Assembly (NCBI GenBank): GCA_018806915.1
Contig: JAGKQI010000033.1
Span: forward strand, 868,001-932,000
DNA length: 64,000 nt
From: Phytophthora colocasiae
Taxonomy: Eukaryota; Oomycota; Peronosporomycetes; Peronosporales; Peronosporaceae
Direction of reading: 5' to 3'
Shown here: piece by piece, positions 34,588 through 46,600 of the stretch
Position numbering within the stretch: position 1 is the first letter of the stretch
Layout: each line of letters opens with the position of its first letter
Position numbers and translations under genes: made by a program
Notes under the pieces: generated by a model
Databases searched by the model: none
The model's input: only the letters and a program-made list of their open reading frames with translations
What the model was told of the DNA's origin: nothing

Positions 34588-35341
34588 TGGAACGAAATGG
34601 AGTGTGACTAGTATTTCAGACGAAGTTTTGCCAGAGCACAGAAATTTATGTGAAGCACGTTCTCTGCTGACCCCCAGCCTAATAAGTCCTGTCGATGGCA
34701 AACGCCTTAAGAGTCTACCTGTCTTACAACGATAGCTACAGCTACGGCTAGCAGTATAACATCCACCAGAAGTTGGTGGACAGGTCTCCGCGACGAAGGC
34801 TTCGCCGGTAAATGAGTTCGTAGACCGCAGCGTTGCCGCCGACAGGGCCGGGGATGCTTGGTTGTCGAACTTGATGGGGTGTCGCTTATGGGGGGGGGGG
34901 CTTGGCAGATCCGGAAGCGAGAAGAGCTTCGCTCAGAGGCGTGAGGAAGCGCAACCACCTTCCTTTTGGCAGCCTTCGAGGCTGCCATAGATTTGCTCAC
35001 AAGCTTTATCGTTCACATGAACACCGCACAATAAATCTACATGTAGCAGTCTCTTTTTACCAACGGTATCGTTTTATTGCTGCAGAACGCGTATCGAGCT
35101 AAACGAGCTCGGGTCCAATTCTACGAGTTGAAAGTTCGTTTGGAGTACCAGCGTCGTCAAGAAATATTGACGGAATAACGCGTATGCTACAACCATCCAA
35201 ACGGCCTGATTCAATATCTGTCTGCAATACTTCCTGAAAGTACATTGTCAACTTAGTTGAAGTAACTCGTACTTATACAAATTTCTGAGTCTGACTCAGA
35301 CTTTGAATCCACATCCTTTCCCCCTGAAGGAGTGAGCAGAC
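34588..35341. other. Intergenic with dispersed repeat copy A
   Basis: No gene recognised. The central part (34700-34979) is a dispersed repeat, listed separately, and a G homopolymer lies near 34891. The last 350 bp before the MFS gene are unique and AT-rich and should contain its promoter. Confidence 0.5.
34700..34979 (+). repeat. Dispersed repeat, copy A
   Basis: Begins AAACGCCTTAAGAGTCTACC and ends near CCTTTTGGCAGCCTTCGA. It matches, in inverted orientation, the segment at 52383-52911. Shared blocks include AGTCTACCTGTCTTACAAC, a TAGCTACAGCTA stretch, CCACCAGAAG-TGGTGGACAGGTCTCCGCGACGAAGGCTTCGCCGG (broken into pieces), GGTGTCGCTT and GAGGAAGCGCAACC. This copy is about 250 bp shorter through a central deletion. 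Family unknown. Confidence 0.75.
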
Positions 35342-37236
35342 ATGGTGGACAAGAGCGAGCTGCGCGTGCGCTGGCTGGTGCTGTTCCTGTCGTGCGTGTT
35401 GATGATTGGCAACTACTACTGCTTCGACAACCCTGCGGCGCTCAAGAGCCAGCTCCAGCAGCACTTCAACAACATCCCCAAGGATCGCTATGAGTTTTTG
35501 TTCGTACGTTTGTCATTGCAGACGAGAATTGTACATTGGAAATGGCAGAGAATAACTATTGTTGCTCGCTTTTTTTTTGCTATAGAACTTGCTGTATACG
35601 CTTTACTCGATCCCCAACATCCTGCTGCCATTCTTTGGCGGTGTGTTGGTTGATCGATTCGGTGCGCGAGTGATGCTATTCGCCTTTTCAACAGCGATCT
35701 TAGCAGGACAATTGATCTTTGCAACGGGCTGCTCTCTCTCTAGCTTCAATATGATGCTGGTAATGCAGTCGTTGCTGTCTTCCACTTGTAATCTATAAAG
35801 GAGGCTAACGTTATTTTTTTTTTCAATGTCGCAGTTTGGTCGAGTTGTGTTCGGTTTCGGTGGAGAAAGTTTGGGTGTGGCACAGGGAACACTCGTCGCC
35901 TCGTGGTTCAAAAACAGTGAGCTTGCACTAGCTTTGGGCATCAATCTTAGCGTGGCTCGACTGGGAAGTGTGATCAATAACGAGCTCAGCCCGGTTGTCG
36001 CTGAAGCCTCAAATGTTTCGACAGCGCTTTGGGTGGGTGTCATCATGTGTCTCGCCTCCACTTTCACTGTGCTACTGGTGATTCCGATTGATAAACGAGC
36101 TGAAAAGATGATGAAAGAGAACCAGAAAGATGGAGTGGTTGCAGCGGAGAGCATCCATTTCAGTGACGTGAAGCATTTTCGCCCCGCCTTTTGGCTACTG
36201 GCACTAAGTTGTCTGGTGGTCTACGGCTGTGTTATTCCCTTCAACAACGTTGCCAGCAGCCTTTTAATGGAACGTGACTTCTTCAAGGAGCCCCCTGAGT
36301 CTTGTCGTAGATGCGGAGAAGGGTTCTACGATTTTGAGATCGATTGCCGAGAAATCGTCCCTGGATGTCCCAGTGCTCCTCCTTACGGTTGGCCCCTCCC
36401 TCTGTTGTCAGCAAACTGCACTATTAAAGAGCCTCTAGACCAGTGGAATTGCTCCACTTCACCCCCACTAATTCTTGGCGACAAGATTAATTGCGACGAC
36501 GAGGCTTGGCAATTTGGACCGCTGACGCAGATTTACTGTGCCACGAAAACCGATGCAGCAAAGAAGGCCGCTACCCCCATGTCCATCCCGTACATTATCA
36601 GTGCTGTTATCTCCCCGTTCCTTGGGTTCGTGGTAGATCGGATCGGACTTCGAGCTTTTTTGGCACTGGTGGCACCACTAGCGCTGACAGCGGTCCACAT
36701 CATGCTCGGATTGACTCAAGTTTCTCTTTACGTGCCACTGGTACTGCAAGGCCTCGCTTACAGTGTGTTTGCTGCAGCATTATGGCCTTCTGTGCCATGT
36801 AAGTGTGCTGCGACGGCTTTTGTGAGGTTTAGAACTGTCTAACTGTGTTTTCTTGCCTTTGCAGACGTGGTCGAGGCAAAGCATGTTGGAACTGCGTACG
36901 GAGCGATCACTGCCATCCAGGTGCGACCAATTTTTTAACGGCGATAGCTTTGACACTCGAATCTAACCAGGCATATATTTCCAGAACATTGGGCTTGCTC
37001 TGTTCCCGCTGGCAGTGGCAGCCGAATTCAACCACGACGACCGATACATTCCGGGGGTTGAGCTATTGTTCGTATCGTTCGGCGTGCTGGGCAGCCTCGT
37101 AGGTATTGCGTTGAACGTGGTGGACTACCAGAACGGATCCATTCTAAACCACACGAACGCCAAGAAGAGAAGGATCTCGCTAATGCTGGATGAGGACGCG
37201 CTCGACCAGGAGGCGCTGCTGGCTGCGGAGCACTAA
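35342..37236 (+). CDS. Major facilitator superfamily transporter, MFSD1-like
   Basis: Five exons: 35342-35503, 35586-35759, 35835-36798, 36865-36920 and 36985-37236; 535 residues. Twelve hydrophobic helices are expected. TM1 starts RWLVLFLSCVLMIGNYYC, the loop 2-3 signature is GGVLVDRFGARVML, and FGRVVFGFGGESLGVAQGT matches the MFSD1 pattern. A Cys-rich loop of about 90 residues (ESCRRCGEGFYDFEIDC) sits between helices 7 and 8. The second half repeats the loop signature as GFVVDRIGLRAF. The cytosolic end carries EALLAAEH, an acidic dileucine-like sorting signal. Human MFSD1 is a lysosomal dipeptide exporter; the same role here is inferred. Confidence 0.88.
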
Positions 37237-38037
37237 AAGAGGAGTGTACATGTAGCCATTCAGTGTATTACCATCTTCAACCTTGAGCTAAAGATAAAAA
37301 AGTAATCGTCTTCGAACTGACAGATGTGTATGTGCTCAGAGCGTGAAGCAGCGATCGTATGCAAGCACGACGCCCTGAAAAGCATTACACGAGGCGCGAC
37401 CTCGACTTTCTTTCCGCCTCTGGTGTGTGGGCTCTTGCACGACATGCCTGGCCACGCGGGGCTGGCTTTTTGATCTGACTTGCCTATACCGAGAAATGCA
37501 TCTGGGTAGTCAAACTGAACAGGCACGGGCAGTACAGTTGCCAGTGTGGCGTTGTAAACAACAACCTTCTGAAACGACAGGAACGCCGATTTGAAATCTT
37601 TAGCAACTTTGAGCTATAAACAAGCAAGACGCCGAGTATACCACGGCGGTTTGTAAGATGCGTGGAAGTCTCGATTTCTGTGAAATAAGCCATATGACGG
37701 ATAGGACCTATTTGCCAAGATTCCTCGAAGACTTGATTTTAGTATGTGACGGGGAAAAGGGGAGACCGTTTTGACTACCCGGACTCCTAAAAAAAGGGGG
37801 AGAGTTTGGCTGGCGTTTGCCGTGGCGATAAATTGCAAGGAGCAGGCCACAAACCGAAGAACAGCGGAGGAGAGAAGTCCTGCAGCGTTTGGATCGACCA
37901 GTCACTACGACAGTCGCTCCTCCTCGCCGCGAACTCGCCTCAGTCTCTCGCGTTACAGGAACAGCCCCCCCCTCCCTACCCTTATCCAACTCAGAGAACC
38001 CCCCTCCCCTCAATTTCACAGCTCCAGCTAGGCCAAC
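37237..38037. other. Intergenic between transporter and NEK kinase genes
   Basis: About 800 bp. Two short minus-strand frames (37260-37526 and 37614-37850) show no family features, and I do not call them genes. The 60 bp before the NEK ATG are C-rich and contain CTCAATTTCACAGC, an initiator-like pyrimidine block. Confidence 0.5.
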
Positions 38038-39932
38038 ATGGACGCGTACGAGCAGGTCCGCATCATCGGAAAAGGCTCGTTCGGCGTCGTCACGCAGATC
38101 GTGCGCAAGGCCGACCGCAAGGTGAGCACTAGACACGGAATGAAGAGACCGAATGCGTATTAACTTGAGCTTAATGGGCAGATGCTGGTGTGGAAGGAAG
38201 TGAACTACGGCGCCATGAGCGAGAAAGAGAAGCAGCTAATCGTGTCCGAGGTGCGTTGACCTCTAGAGCTGTCGCTAGGAGTTCGAGGGTAGAGGTTTTG
38301 ACTTTATTTCGTTTTGCAGGTGAACATCCTTAGGGAATTGCGCCACCCGCACATTGTCCGCTACCTGGACCGAGTGATCGACAAGCAAGCTACTAAGATC
38401 TACATTGTCATGGAGTACTGCGAAGGCGGTGATCTTGGCCAATTCATCAAGAGGAAGAAACGGGAGGGGTACGCCACAAACGATGCCTATCCCAAGAGAA
38501 TTATCTTGTGTCATTTCGGAAACATGATTTTCTGACTTTTGTGGGTGATTATATTTTTCTTTTCTAGGTCCTACATCGAAGAGGGCTTCATCTGGCACAT
38601 TTTCACGCACATCTTCCTGGCACTGAAGGAGTGCCACCGTCACCGCGAAGGCAACGTCATCCGTCCCATTCTTCATCGTGATATCAAGCCTGGCAACATT
38701 TTCTTAGACTCCAACGTACGATGGTGTTTTATGTCAGCCTTTTCGTAGCTGTGTATGGCTTTCTGACAGGTTATCCTTTATTTATTTCCAGAACAATGCC
38801 AAGCTTGGTGACTTCGGACTCGCCAAAGAGCTTAGTAGCGAATCTCGTTTTGCCCAGACGAACGTCGGAACCCCTTACTACATGAGTCCGGAGATGGTGA
38901 ACGAGATGACTTACGACGACCGTTCCGACATTTGGGCGCTGGGATGTTTGTTGTACGAAATGGCAACACTCGGCCCACCTTTCGATGCTACGAACCAGCT
39001 CGCTCTGGCAAAAAAGATTAACGCAGGCAAGTTCACTCGTATCCCTTCGCAGTACTCGGAAGGTCTCTTCCAGGTCATTCGATGGATGCTCCACAGGCAA
39101 CGCTCTCGGCGACCGAGAATTGAAGATCTGGAGCGTGTTCCGCAGCTGCAACAGAGATTACGTGCATACACAGCGGCCAACGCCCCCCAACCGGCTGCCG
39201 ATCAAAACTTACAAACATCCTACAATCAGAAAATGAAGGAGCTTTTGGGAATTGAAGAGGACCTTCGTCGACAGGAGGCTGCCTTGATGGCTCGGGAGAA
39301 GAAGTTGAAAGGTACGTCTAGCTGGCATGCGTTTTTTTTGGCAGACGTCTTTACATTGTTTTTGTGTGGATATTGTAGAGCTGGAGGTGGATTACATGCG
39401 TCGCGAAGGTGAACTGAAGAAGCGGGAGCAAATGGTAGAAATGATGACGCGAAAGCTTTCATACAACGCGGCTAAGGTAGGATCTCCTACAACTTCGGAT
39501 GACTCAAATTCCAGCGCAGATAACAACTTTAGTCACGGAGGTGAAAGCCCAAGCCGACGGGGGGATAACAACGGTGGCAGTCCGCCTGGACGTGGCGGTC
39601 GGCAGCCTACTCTATCTGATATGCAGTCGCAATCTTCGGGTGATCTGAACGCCAAAGTCGCTGCAGAGGAAGTTCAGCAGACAAGATCTCAGCGGGGTTA
39701 TCCTGCCAAAGGCCAGGGCAGCCCTTACTACGGCTCACCGGGTGATGTCAGCTCGACTCCGTCGACGGCCAACCGGCTCCGTGACGCCCCCGAACAAGTC
39801 GCCAACTTGGTAAGTCGTTTATCTATGAAAAAGGTCCGATTATGGTGAGTACGTTCGTGTGTTGATTTCTCTAATTGACTTTGATGTTCTGAAAATTTGC
39901 AGATGAAGGGAATGTGGAGGAAGAACAATTAG
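38038..39932 (+). CDS. NIMA-related kinase (NEK family)
   Basis: Seven exons: 38038-38121, 38182-38250, 38320-38468, 38568-38715, 38792-39311, 39379-39809 and 39903-39932; 476 residues. N-terminal kinase: IGKGSFGVVTQI, the Lys in MLVWKEV, YIVMEYCEGGDLGQFI, catalytic LHRDIKPGNIFL, DFGLAKEL, activation segment VGTPYYMSPEM, and NEK-type SDIWALGCLLYEM. A coiled coil (about residues 310-370) follows, then a Ser/Gly/Asn-rich low-complexity tail. The last exon is only ten codons (MKGMWRKNN). NEK kinases act at centrosomes, basal bodies and cilia, which suits an organism with flagellate zoospores (inference). Confidence 0.92.
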
Positions 39933-40550
39933 CTGGAGTTAGGCACATGGACTTGGGGCCTAACGAGAATGGCATCGACTTAATAGTCTGCGGGACGGAA
40001 CACGAGCACAGGCGAGGACAGCGAAGGGGATGCGGTGCGACAGTAACGTATTATCTGCATGTGTTTTGGTGTAACTAATCGACAATGAAGGGGGAAGCTT
40101 TGCGAACAAACCCTTGTTGTCGAGTTTTTTCACCGCTGAACACGTACCGTCAGGCGTCACCAGTATTTGTACAAGATAATCAACCAAAACGAACAAGAAA
40201 AATCAAGCGCGCACACATCAGCTACAGGACCGTGCGCGGCAACGTGTCACTAGCGAAGACGTGGTCTGCTCGGATAGAGGACCCTTTGGATGCGTTAATG
40301 GGTGGCCAGATCGGAAGCCGAGGGGTAACTTTTGATTCTGGTTGTCTGTCACGCAACGAAAGGAAAAGGATGAGGTAGGAAGGAACCAGTAATTTGATAA
40401 ATTCTTTCGTTATGCTTCAGATATTGTCAAATCCTACTACATGTAGTACATGTATATGTCATGTATCATACATGTACAATGGGTATTCCACAGAAATTGG
40501 CAAAGAGTACATATTCATAATTGACTTGCGTCGCTTGTTCCTAGTTTTTA
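39933..40550. other. Intergenic with ACATGT-rich inverted repeats
   Basis: Convergent gene ends. No gene seen. At 40437-40477 there is CTACATGTAG and a 10-bp inverted repeat GTACATGTAT / ATACATGTAC (40446-40455 and 40468-40477) with a 12-base spacer, able to form a hairpin. It could serve as a 3' end or arise from microsatellite growth. Confidence 0.55.
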
Positions 40551-41756
40551 TCACTTGACATCCTCCGCTTCAGTCTTGTCTTCCTCCGCTTCGGTTGTCG
40601 TGGTTTCCTTTGCCTCTACACGAATTTGAAGCAATGCTTCAACGGGTGTTCGACAAATGGGACACGTGCTGGAGCTCTTGCGTAATGCTTCAGCGCACTC
40701 ACTGCAGAGGCACATGTGCCGGCAGGGGAGAACTGTAGTATTACGCGGTTCACACAAGCAGATAATGCACTCGGCACCTTCAGGGATTTCAATTTCCTCC
40801 TTGGCAGTCTGCGTCGTATTAGCTTGGTCACCTCCATTCCGTTCAGTCTTTGGTGCTGCTGCTACTGACCCATCAATACCATAGATCTCCTGCAACTCGT
40901 ACGTCAGCCCTTCAACCTAAACAAATACAACAGATACAAAAGTTAGCACTTAACATTCTGGTCGACCTCTGACAATTGTTCTTGCCAAGATTTTCTGCTT
41001 GAGCATCTTGATATCCCACATATCCTCTCCTTTCTTGACGAATGTGCAGAAAGTTGACTGAGATTGTGGGCTTTTCCCTATCAACAACACAACAGACAAT
41101 AAGCAGAACAGACCAATGAAATTGTTTAATGCACACTCACTGGTTGAAGATACTTCAAGAACAACGATCAACGGAAATTGGGTTGTGCCGGAATTGTACA
41201 CCAGTTCATCCGGACTGTATGATGACAAGTCCAAAAGTGGCAAAGGATCCTCGCGATTCTCTTCTTCGGTATCAACAACGACCTCACCCTTCTCGCCTCC
41301 TTTAAGAGCGAAAGTCTGTCCTAAACCTGACTTGAAGTGCCGAGTCAGTACCGGGTTCCTGTCTGAATGAATCAGCGCAAAGCTGGACCCGCCACTGTCT
41401 ACGTCGACGGTCTCTGAAGCTACCAAATATATACTGATGGCACAAGGTTTGGTGGCGTCGAACTGGAATTCTAGAGCGTACTGTTGCCCCTCCGACTGCT
41501 GCAGCTTCAAACTGGTCTTCTTGAGGTTCACGTGGTTCTTCACGGTACACGTCTGCTGTAGTTCGGGGACATCAACGGGCGTTCGGCCCTGGTTCGACAT
41601 GAAAGCCATATCTGGCCTTCCTCGACTCAAATACAGCGCCTGCATCTGCGCAGGCGTGTAGCTCCCACGTGGCGCCGCAGCTGCACCTGCAGGCTCTCCA
41701 TACAGCGTTCCTGTCGTGCTACGTCGCTGTCGATTCACGCTAGCTGTGTGGCCCAT
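40551..41756 (-). CDS. MGRN1/RNF157-like RING E3 ubiquitin ligase
   Basis: Three exons: 41756-41141, 41077-40974 and 40916-40551; 361 residues. The protein begins MGHTASVN, a likely N-myristoylation signal. The MGRN1-type substrate-binding region follows ([26 protein letters not shown], then [14 protein letters not shown] and LKQKIL). [22 protein letters not shown] joins exons 2 and 3. The RING finger is C3HC4: [38 protein letters not shown]. The C-terminus is acidic. Intron 1 on the map (40917-40973) uses a weak GTCAGA donor, chosen for phase. By family it ubiquitinates membrane receptors in endosomal sorting. Confidence 0.92.
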
Positions 41757-41850
41757 GATGTCTTCTGCTGTCCTTGTTCGTTTATTATAGACTTGACTTT
41801 TAATATTTTTTTTTTAAAATTGCGATACTGTTGACATGGATTTGAAGTCT

Positions 41851-42753
41851 TCACCAGGCGTTTGCACCTTCGTCAGCATCGGCATTCCACATGAAAGAAT
41901 TGGCTCCAACTACAACAGAGGAATTGTTAGTTATATAAACATTTCAGAACAAGATAAATACAAACGTACATTTGACACCTTTTGCTGGTGGACATCCACC
42001 ATGAAGGCTTGACGGATCTAAGTCATTTGTTGGAGTCTGAGAATAAAACAACGACGCCGTGATGCCCTCACGCTCGATCCCAGTCACCAAACGCTCCTTT
42101 GAATACGGGAACACCGTCTCGCCACCTTCAGGACAATCGTTTAGATACAGGAACAACGTTGCGAAGCGATTCGGCTCGAAGTGGTGCAGATACTTTGGTT
42201 TCACGTAGGTGAATAGATTACCAGCACGCTTTGTCCAAGACTCTACAACGAGGTCGAACGCAGTGGGGTTGCTACGAAAAATCTCCAGCAAAACGTCCTC
42301 GTTATCTTGGTTGTCAACAAGCCAGGCGTAGAAATCCTCCGAAAGTGTATCGACAAGAAAATCACGACTATAGTCTTTGAGAATATGACTAGCCATGCGG
42401 TTCTGAAAACTCATGTAAAATGTCGGATAATCTTCACCTTCAGGCCTCACATGCTTTGGAACAACTTCTGGCTGCGTATCCATCAGCATTTGCACTCGTT
42501 CCTTTGCCCATTGAATCCATCGGAAGAAGTGGGAAACGCCACTGATCGCGGTTTTAGGGAATGAATACACAAGTCCAGAATGACCAGCTCGTTTCGCCCA
42601 CGATGCCACAATGAATGGCAACATGTAACCTTTGCTATCCAAGATCGGACCCATGATATTGTCTGCTCCTAGATCGAGATTTTCAGTAATCCAATTTCTC
42701 CACTCCAAGTCGGCATGTTCCCAGAAGAAGTTACTCGCTTCAGCATCTTCCAT
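41851..42753 (-). CDS. Prolyl 4-hydroxylase-like 2-oxoglutarate/Fe(II) dioxygenase
   Basis: Two exons: 42753-41970 and 41909-41851; 280 residues from MEDAEASNFF. The C-terminal half is a P4H-type domain: KYLHHFEPN (H-x-E, probably the first iron ligands), RFATLFLYLNDCPEGGETVFP, then DPSSLHGGCPPAKGVKF with the last iron His, ending FMWNADADEGANAW. The N-terminal half has no clear family and contains two similar patches (ASWAKRAGHS and ESWTKRAGNL). The start is uncertain. A 52-bp GT-AG intron (42747-42798) would add an upstream exon from ATG 42872-42874 in frame. A Gypsy element lies 46 bp upstream of that ATG, so the promoter is probably separated from the gene. Confidence 0.7.
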
Positions 42754-42920
42754 CCCGGCAGGAACTCCACCGGAACAATGGTGCAGCAACTGATACACCT
42801 CCACCAGTCACCGCTACCACCACCTTCATGTGCGGCTCGCGTGTGTACACAGCAGACAGCAAGCGCTCAATCATCGCAGCGGTGGCAAGTCACTTGATAT
42901 TTTGTACTACTCCGAGTATA

Positions 42921-43617
42921 GTGTAACGTGTCTTATTCTAGCTCTGCACGCCGAGCTTTGGTCGCCCAGTGCTGATGGGTCCAAGCGTCCGTTGGCTGTC
43001 GGTAGAGGAACTTCCACTACCCCGCCGGTGTGTATCGTACTGACACACGACCTATTTGTATTTGTGTCTTCTGTTCGTTCTAGGTAGACTACGACTAGCT
43101 ACTCTAAGCCCGTCAATAGACTAACACCGTTCGTCCGTTCCGTTCGTCCGTTCACCGTCCGTCCAAGTACGAGTTACTGCCGTCGACCACTTGGACTTGC
43201 ACCTCGTGTACTGTCCTACTCGTCGCAGCCGTCGAAAGTGTGAAGACCGTTGTCCTCACTCGTGCTCGTCCGTTCGTTCGTCCAAGTTCCAGCGTCCGTC
43301 CACCGTCTGTCCGAAGCACTAGTCTGTCCACCGTTCGTCCGTATCCGTAGTCGCTTATGGGCTCACTCCTGAGTCCTGGGTTGCGGGATTGGGTTGCGTA
43401 CTCGCTCGTTCGTCGTGCTCGCTCGCCGTCCAATTCGTAAGTGAGACTCCTGCTCGTCATTCCAGTCCAGGTCCAGCTCGTCGTGGCGGTCCTGTAGCAC
43501 CATGCGTCCAATCCTCAGCGATCGTCGCTGGCTACACGTGCTACCGCGTGGCGGTATCTTCACCACTTCAACCACCGTCTGCTCGACGTCCGTGCCGGAA
43601 TGTTGGAGCCCATTACA
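42921..43617 (-). repeat. Gypsy 3' LTR
   Basis: 697 bp; on the element strand it starts TGTAATGGGC and ends ACACGTTACA, so the ends form TGTAA/TTACA. It differs from the other LTR at about four positions (for example GGTCGC versus GATCGC near 42961, and one-base indels near 43310 and 43342). The reading frames inside it are not genes. Confidence 0.93.
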
Positions 43618-43630
43618 CGACTTCCTCTCT

Positions 43631-46600
43631 CTAAGGGTCTTCCACGACCCGCCCGGCGCAGTAGAGCTGCTCGTACTCAACAACCGAGACCCATCTGCTC
43701 CGCGGTCGTCCGTCCCTCGTCGTCCACCGTTCACCGTCACCGGTCGCCCACCGTCCAATGTCGCCAACTGGGCAGAGCTCGTACTCCAGTGTGTAGTGGC
43801 CTGCTCGGTTCCGCCGTCTGCGTCGCCGTCGCTCCACCAGGAGTCCACGCGGGTCGTCCCTGCTCGTCGCTCCGCCCATTGCCGTTCTGTTTCTTTTCGT
43901 TCGTTCAACTGTCGTTGTTCGCCCAGTAGCTGCCGTCGCTGCTCGTACAGCCGCCGCTGGCGCCTCGCCATTCCCTCCGTCGTCTTCATCACGGAGTTCA
44001 GCGTCAATGTCGTCCGCTGCTTGAGAGAGTGGACTCGTAGGCTCGTAGTAACTCACTAGGAAAGAAACGTGTGCGATGATCGTCTCCTCCTTGCCCAGTC
44101 CGTCTTCTCGCTTCAACAGGAAGTTCTCGTACCCGGCCGGTTCCAAGATACGCAGGGGTCCCATCCACTGATGGACAAACTTGGTCGCTTTTGGCCCTCG
44201 CGGTGGGTTATACAGCCAGACCTTGTCGCCAATATGAAACTCCCGCTTGTTCCTGACGTTCCTGTTATAGAACTTCGCCTGTCGCTCCTGCTCGCGAACG
44301 TGTGCGATCTCAGCGCACTCACTGCTCCGTTCCATGGCCCGAAGTAGCCGTTCATGGTACGCCGTCAACTCGCCCGCTTCCGTCACCTCGGTCCGTCGTA
44401 GGAGCTCGTTAGGGGCTCGCAACTTGCGACCCATCATCAACTCGTTCGGGGAGAGCTTCACGGTCGAGTGCTGTGCGGAGTTGTACGCGTACGTCGCAAA
44501 CTTCACCCACAGGTTCCAGTCCTTTTGCTTCTCGTCCTGCATAAAGGCCGCAACACAGTCCTTCCAGGTCCTGTGGAAGCGTTCCACCAAGCCCACCATC
44601 TACGGTCTGTACGGAACCGGGTTGATCTGTTTCGCCTGCAGCATATTCACCAGCTCGTCAATCACGCTGCCCGTGAGTTCTGGGGCTCCATCCGTTAGCA
44701 ATTCTCGAAAAACACCGAATTTGAGCACCACTTCTTCCATGAGGAACTTCGCGATATCCTCCGCCGTGTGCTGCACTACACAACACGCCACTGCATACCG
44801 TGTCACGTATTCCAGAGCTGCAATCACGTAGCGTTCACCACCGTTCGCCAAAGGAAAGGGTCCAGCCACGTCGAGTGCCCATCGGTCGCCGACATCTCCA
44901 CCTCGTATACTGCGTAGGGGCGGGATAACTTCTCGCGGTCGCGCCTTACGACTTCCACATTTAGGGCAGCCTCGTACCCAGCGGTTCACCTCTCGTCGTA
45001 ACTTCGGCCACCAGTAAAGCTGCGCGACGCGTCCGTAAGTGTGTGGGCCTCGTAGATGTCCAGACCATACCGAACCGTGCATTTCCTTGAATACTTGCGC
45101 CCATAACGTCGGTGGTAGCAATACTCTCCAGCCGTTCTTGGTGTCGATCACCGCCAGCCCGAACTTCACGTCCACCTTCATGCCTCGGTACGAACCAACT
45201 TCCGTCGCCTTCTTGACAAACTTGCTCTCCTGCTGAGCCGAGATGATCTCCGTATCGTTCAACTGTAAGGTCTCCGTCGCCGGTACGTCGTTCTCGTCCT
45301 CCAGGTTGCCCATAGTTGCCGTCGTCGTCACCTCAGGGGCCAGTATCGTAGGTGTCGTCACAGGGGCTGTCTCCGGGGCTACTCGTCGCCTAGTTCCAGT
45401 AGTTGCCGTCCCGGGTGGGCACGTCGTCGCCCGTTCCTCCAGCGTCGCCGTACTCGTTGCTGGGGTGCGTCCACTTTGCTAGCCGTTTCCGCTAATGCCA
45501 CTTTCTATCCGCGTCCTCCGTCGTATTGTAGGTGCCGCATTCATCGTCGTGTCCGTTGTCAGAGGCTTCGTCGTCGTGCGCGGTGCCATCGCGCCGGCTA
45601 TCGTTGTTGTCGCCGCCGAATCAGCCGTTGCTGCCCGCCGTCCATTACCTGACTCATCGTCGTTCATCGTCGTACCGCTGCCCGTGCCCCTGGCCGTTGT
45701 CGGTATCAACACGGGAGCTGCCGCCGTGTCCAAGGCCTCCGCACACATCGCGCCGCCGTCGTTGGCCTCGCCTTGTAACGCCTGCCTTTCACCCGCAATC
45801 ACTGTCGCCGCCGCGTCATCACCCGCCGTCGCGTCTTCCGTACTCACCGGTGCCCGGTCGCCTACGAAGCGTACGCGCTTCTGTTCCTGCTCGCGAATGC
45901 GCGCACTCCTCCGCATTGCTGGTACGGGCACCGTCCGTGTGCGTCGTGCTCGCCTCTTCGACCCCCGATTCGTTGTCATGTGCGTCTCGCTCGTCGCGTC
46001 GCTGGTCGTGACGTTTGGTGTCTCCCGCGTCACCAATGCCGCCGCGTCCGTGTTTTTCGTCACCAACGCCGCCGTATCTGCGTCCTTCGCCACCGCCGTC
46101 GTCGTGTTCGTGCTCCCCGTCACCGTGTCGTCCGCCACTGGTTCTTCGCGTATCGCCGCCGTCACCGCCGGCGTCGCTGTTGTTGCGGCCATTCCCGTTG
46201 TGTCCAGCATCGGGTTGAGCGCTGTACTCACCGCCGTGGTTGCGTTAGTCGTCCCCGTCACCGTGCACGTCGCTGCCGTCTTCGTGGCTGCCCCAACCGT
46301 GTTTGCCTTACCCGCGTCTGCACTCGCCGAGACGCGTGTCACTGGGGCCTCCACCGCGTTGCTATTACCCGCTTCGCCAGTTGTTACCACCGCTGCGTCA
46401 CCATACATTGCTGTATCCAGCACATTCACGCCCGTAGCCACCGTATTGAGGCTCGTAGGCGTAGGACTCATGCTCGCTGCCCCGCCGTTCGGCATAGTCG
46501 TCACCACCGCTTGGTCGTCCATAGTCCGAGCCACCACCGTTTTCATGTTCACGCTTAGTTTCCGTGCGCCACCATCGCTCTCTCGGGGCACCAGCCGTCC

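Noticed and set aside
37260..37850. Small minus-strand genes in the MFS-NEK gap
   Set aside because: No conserved features, no splice logic and no start context that stands out.
42740..42874. Independent CinA-like gene start (MIERLLSAVYTREPH...)
   Set aside because: Only 44 residues, and an intron option links the same ATG to the dioxygenase frame; kept as an alternative exon.
43363..44007. Frames within the Gypsy LTR and adjacent integrase tail
   Set aside because: Repeated in both LTRs or overlapping pol in another frame; no protein features.
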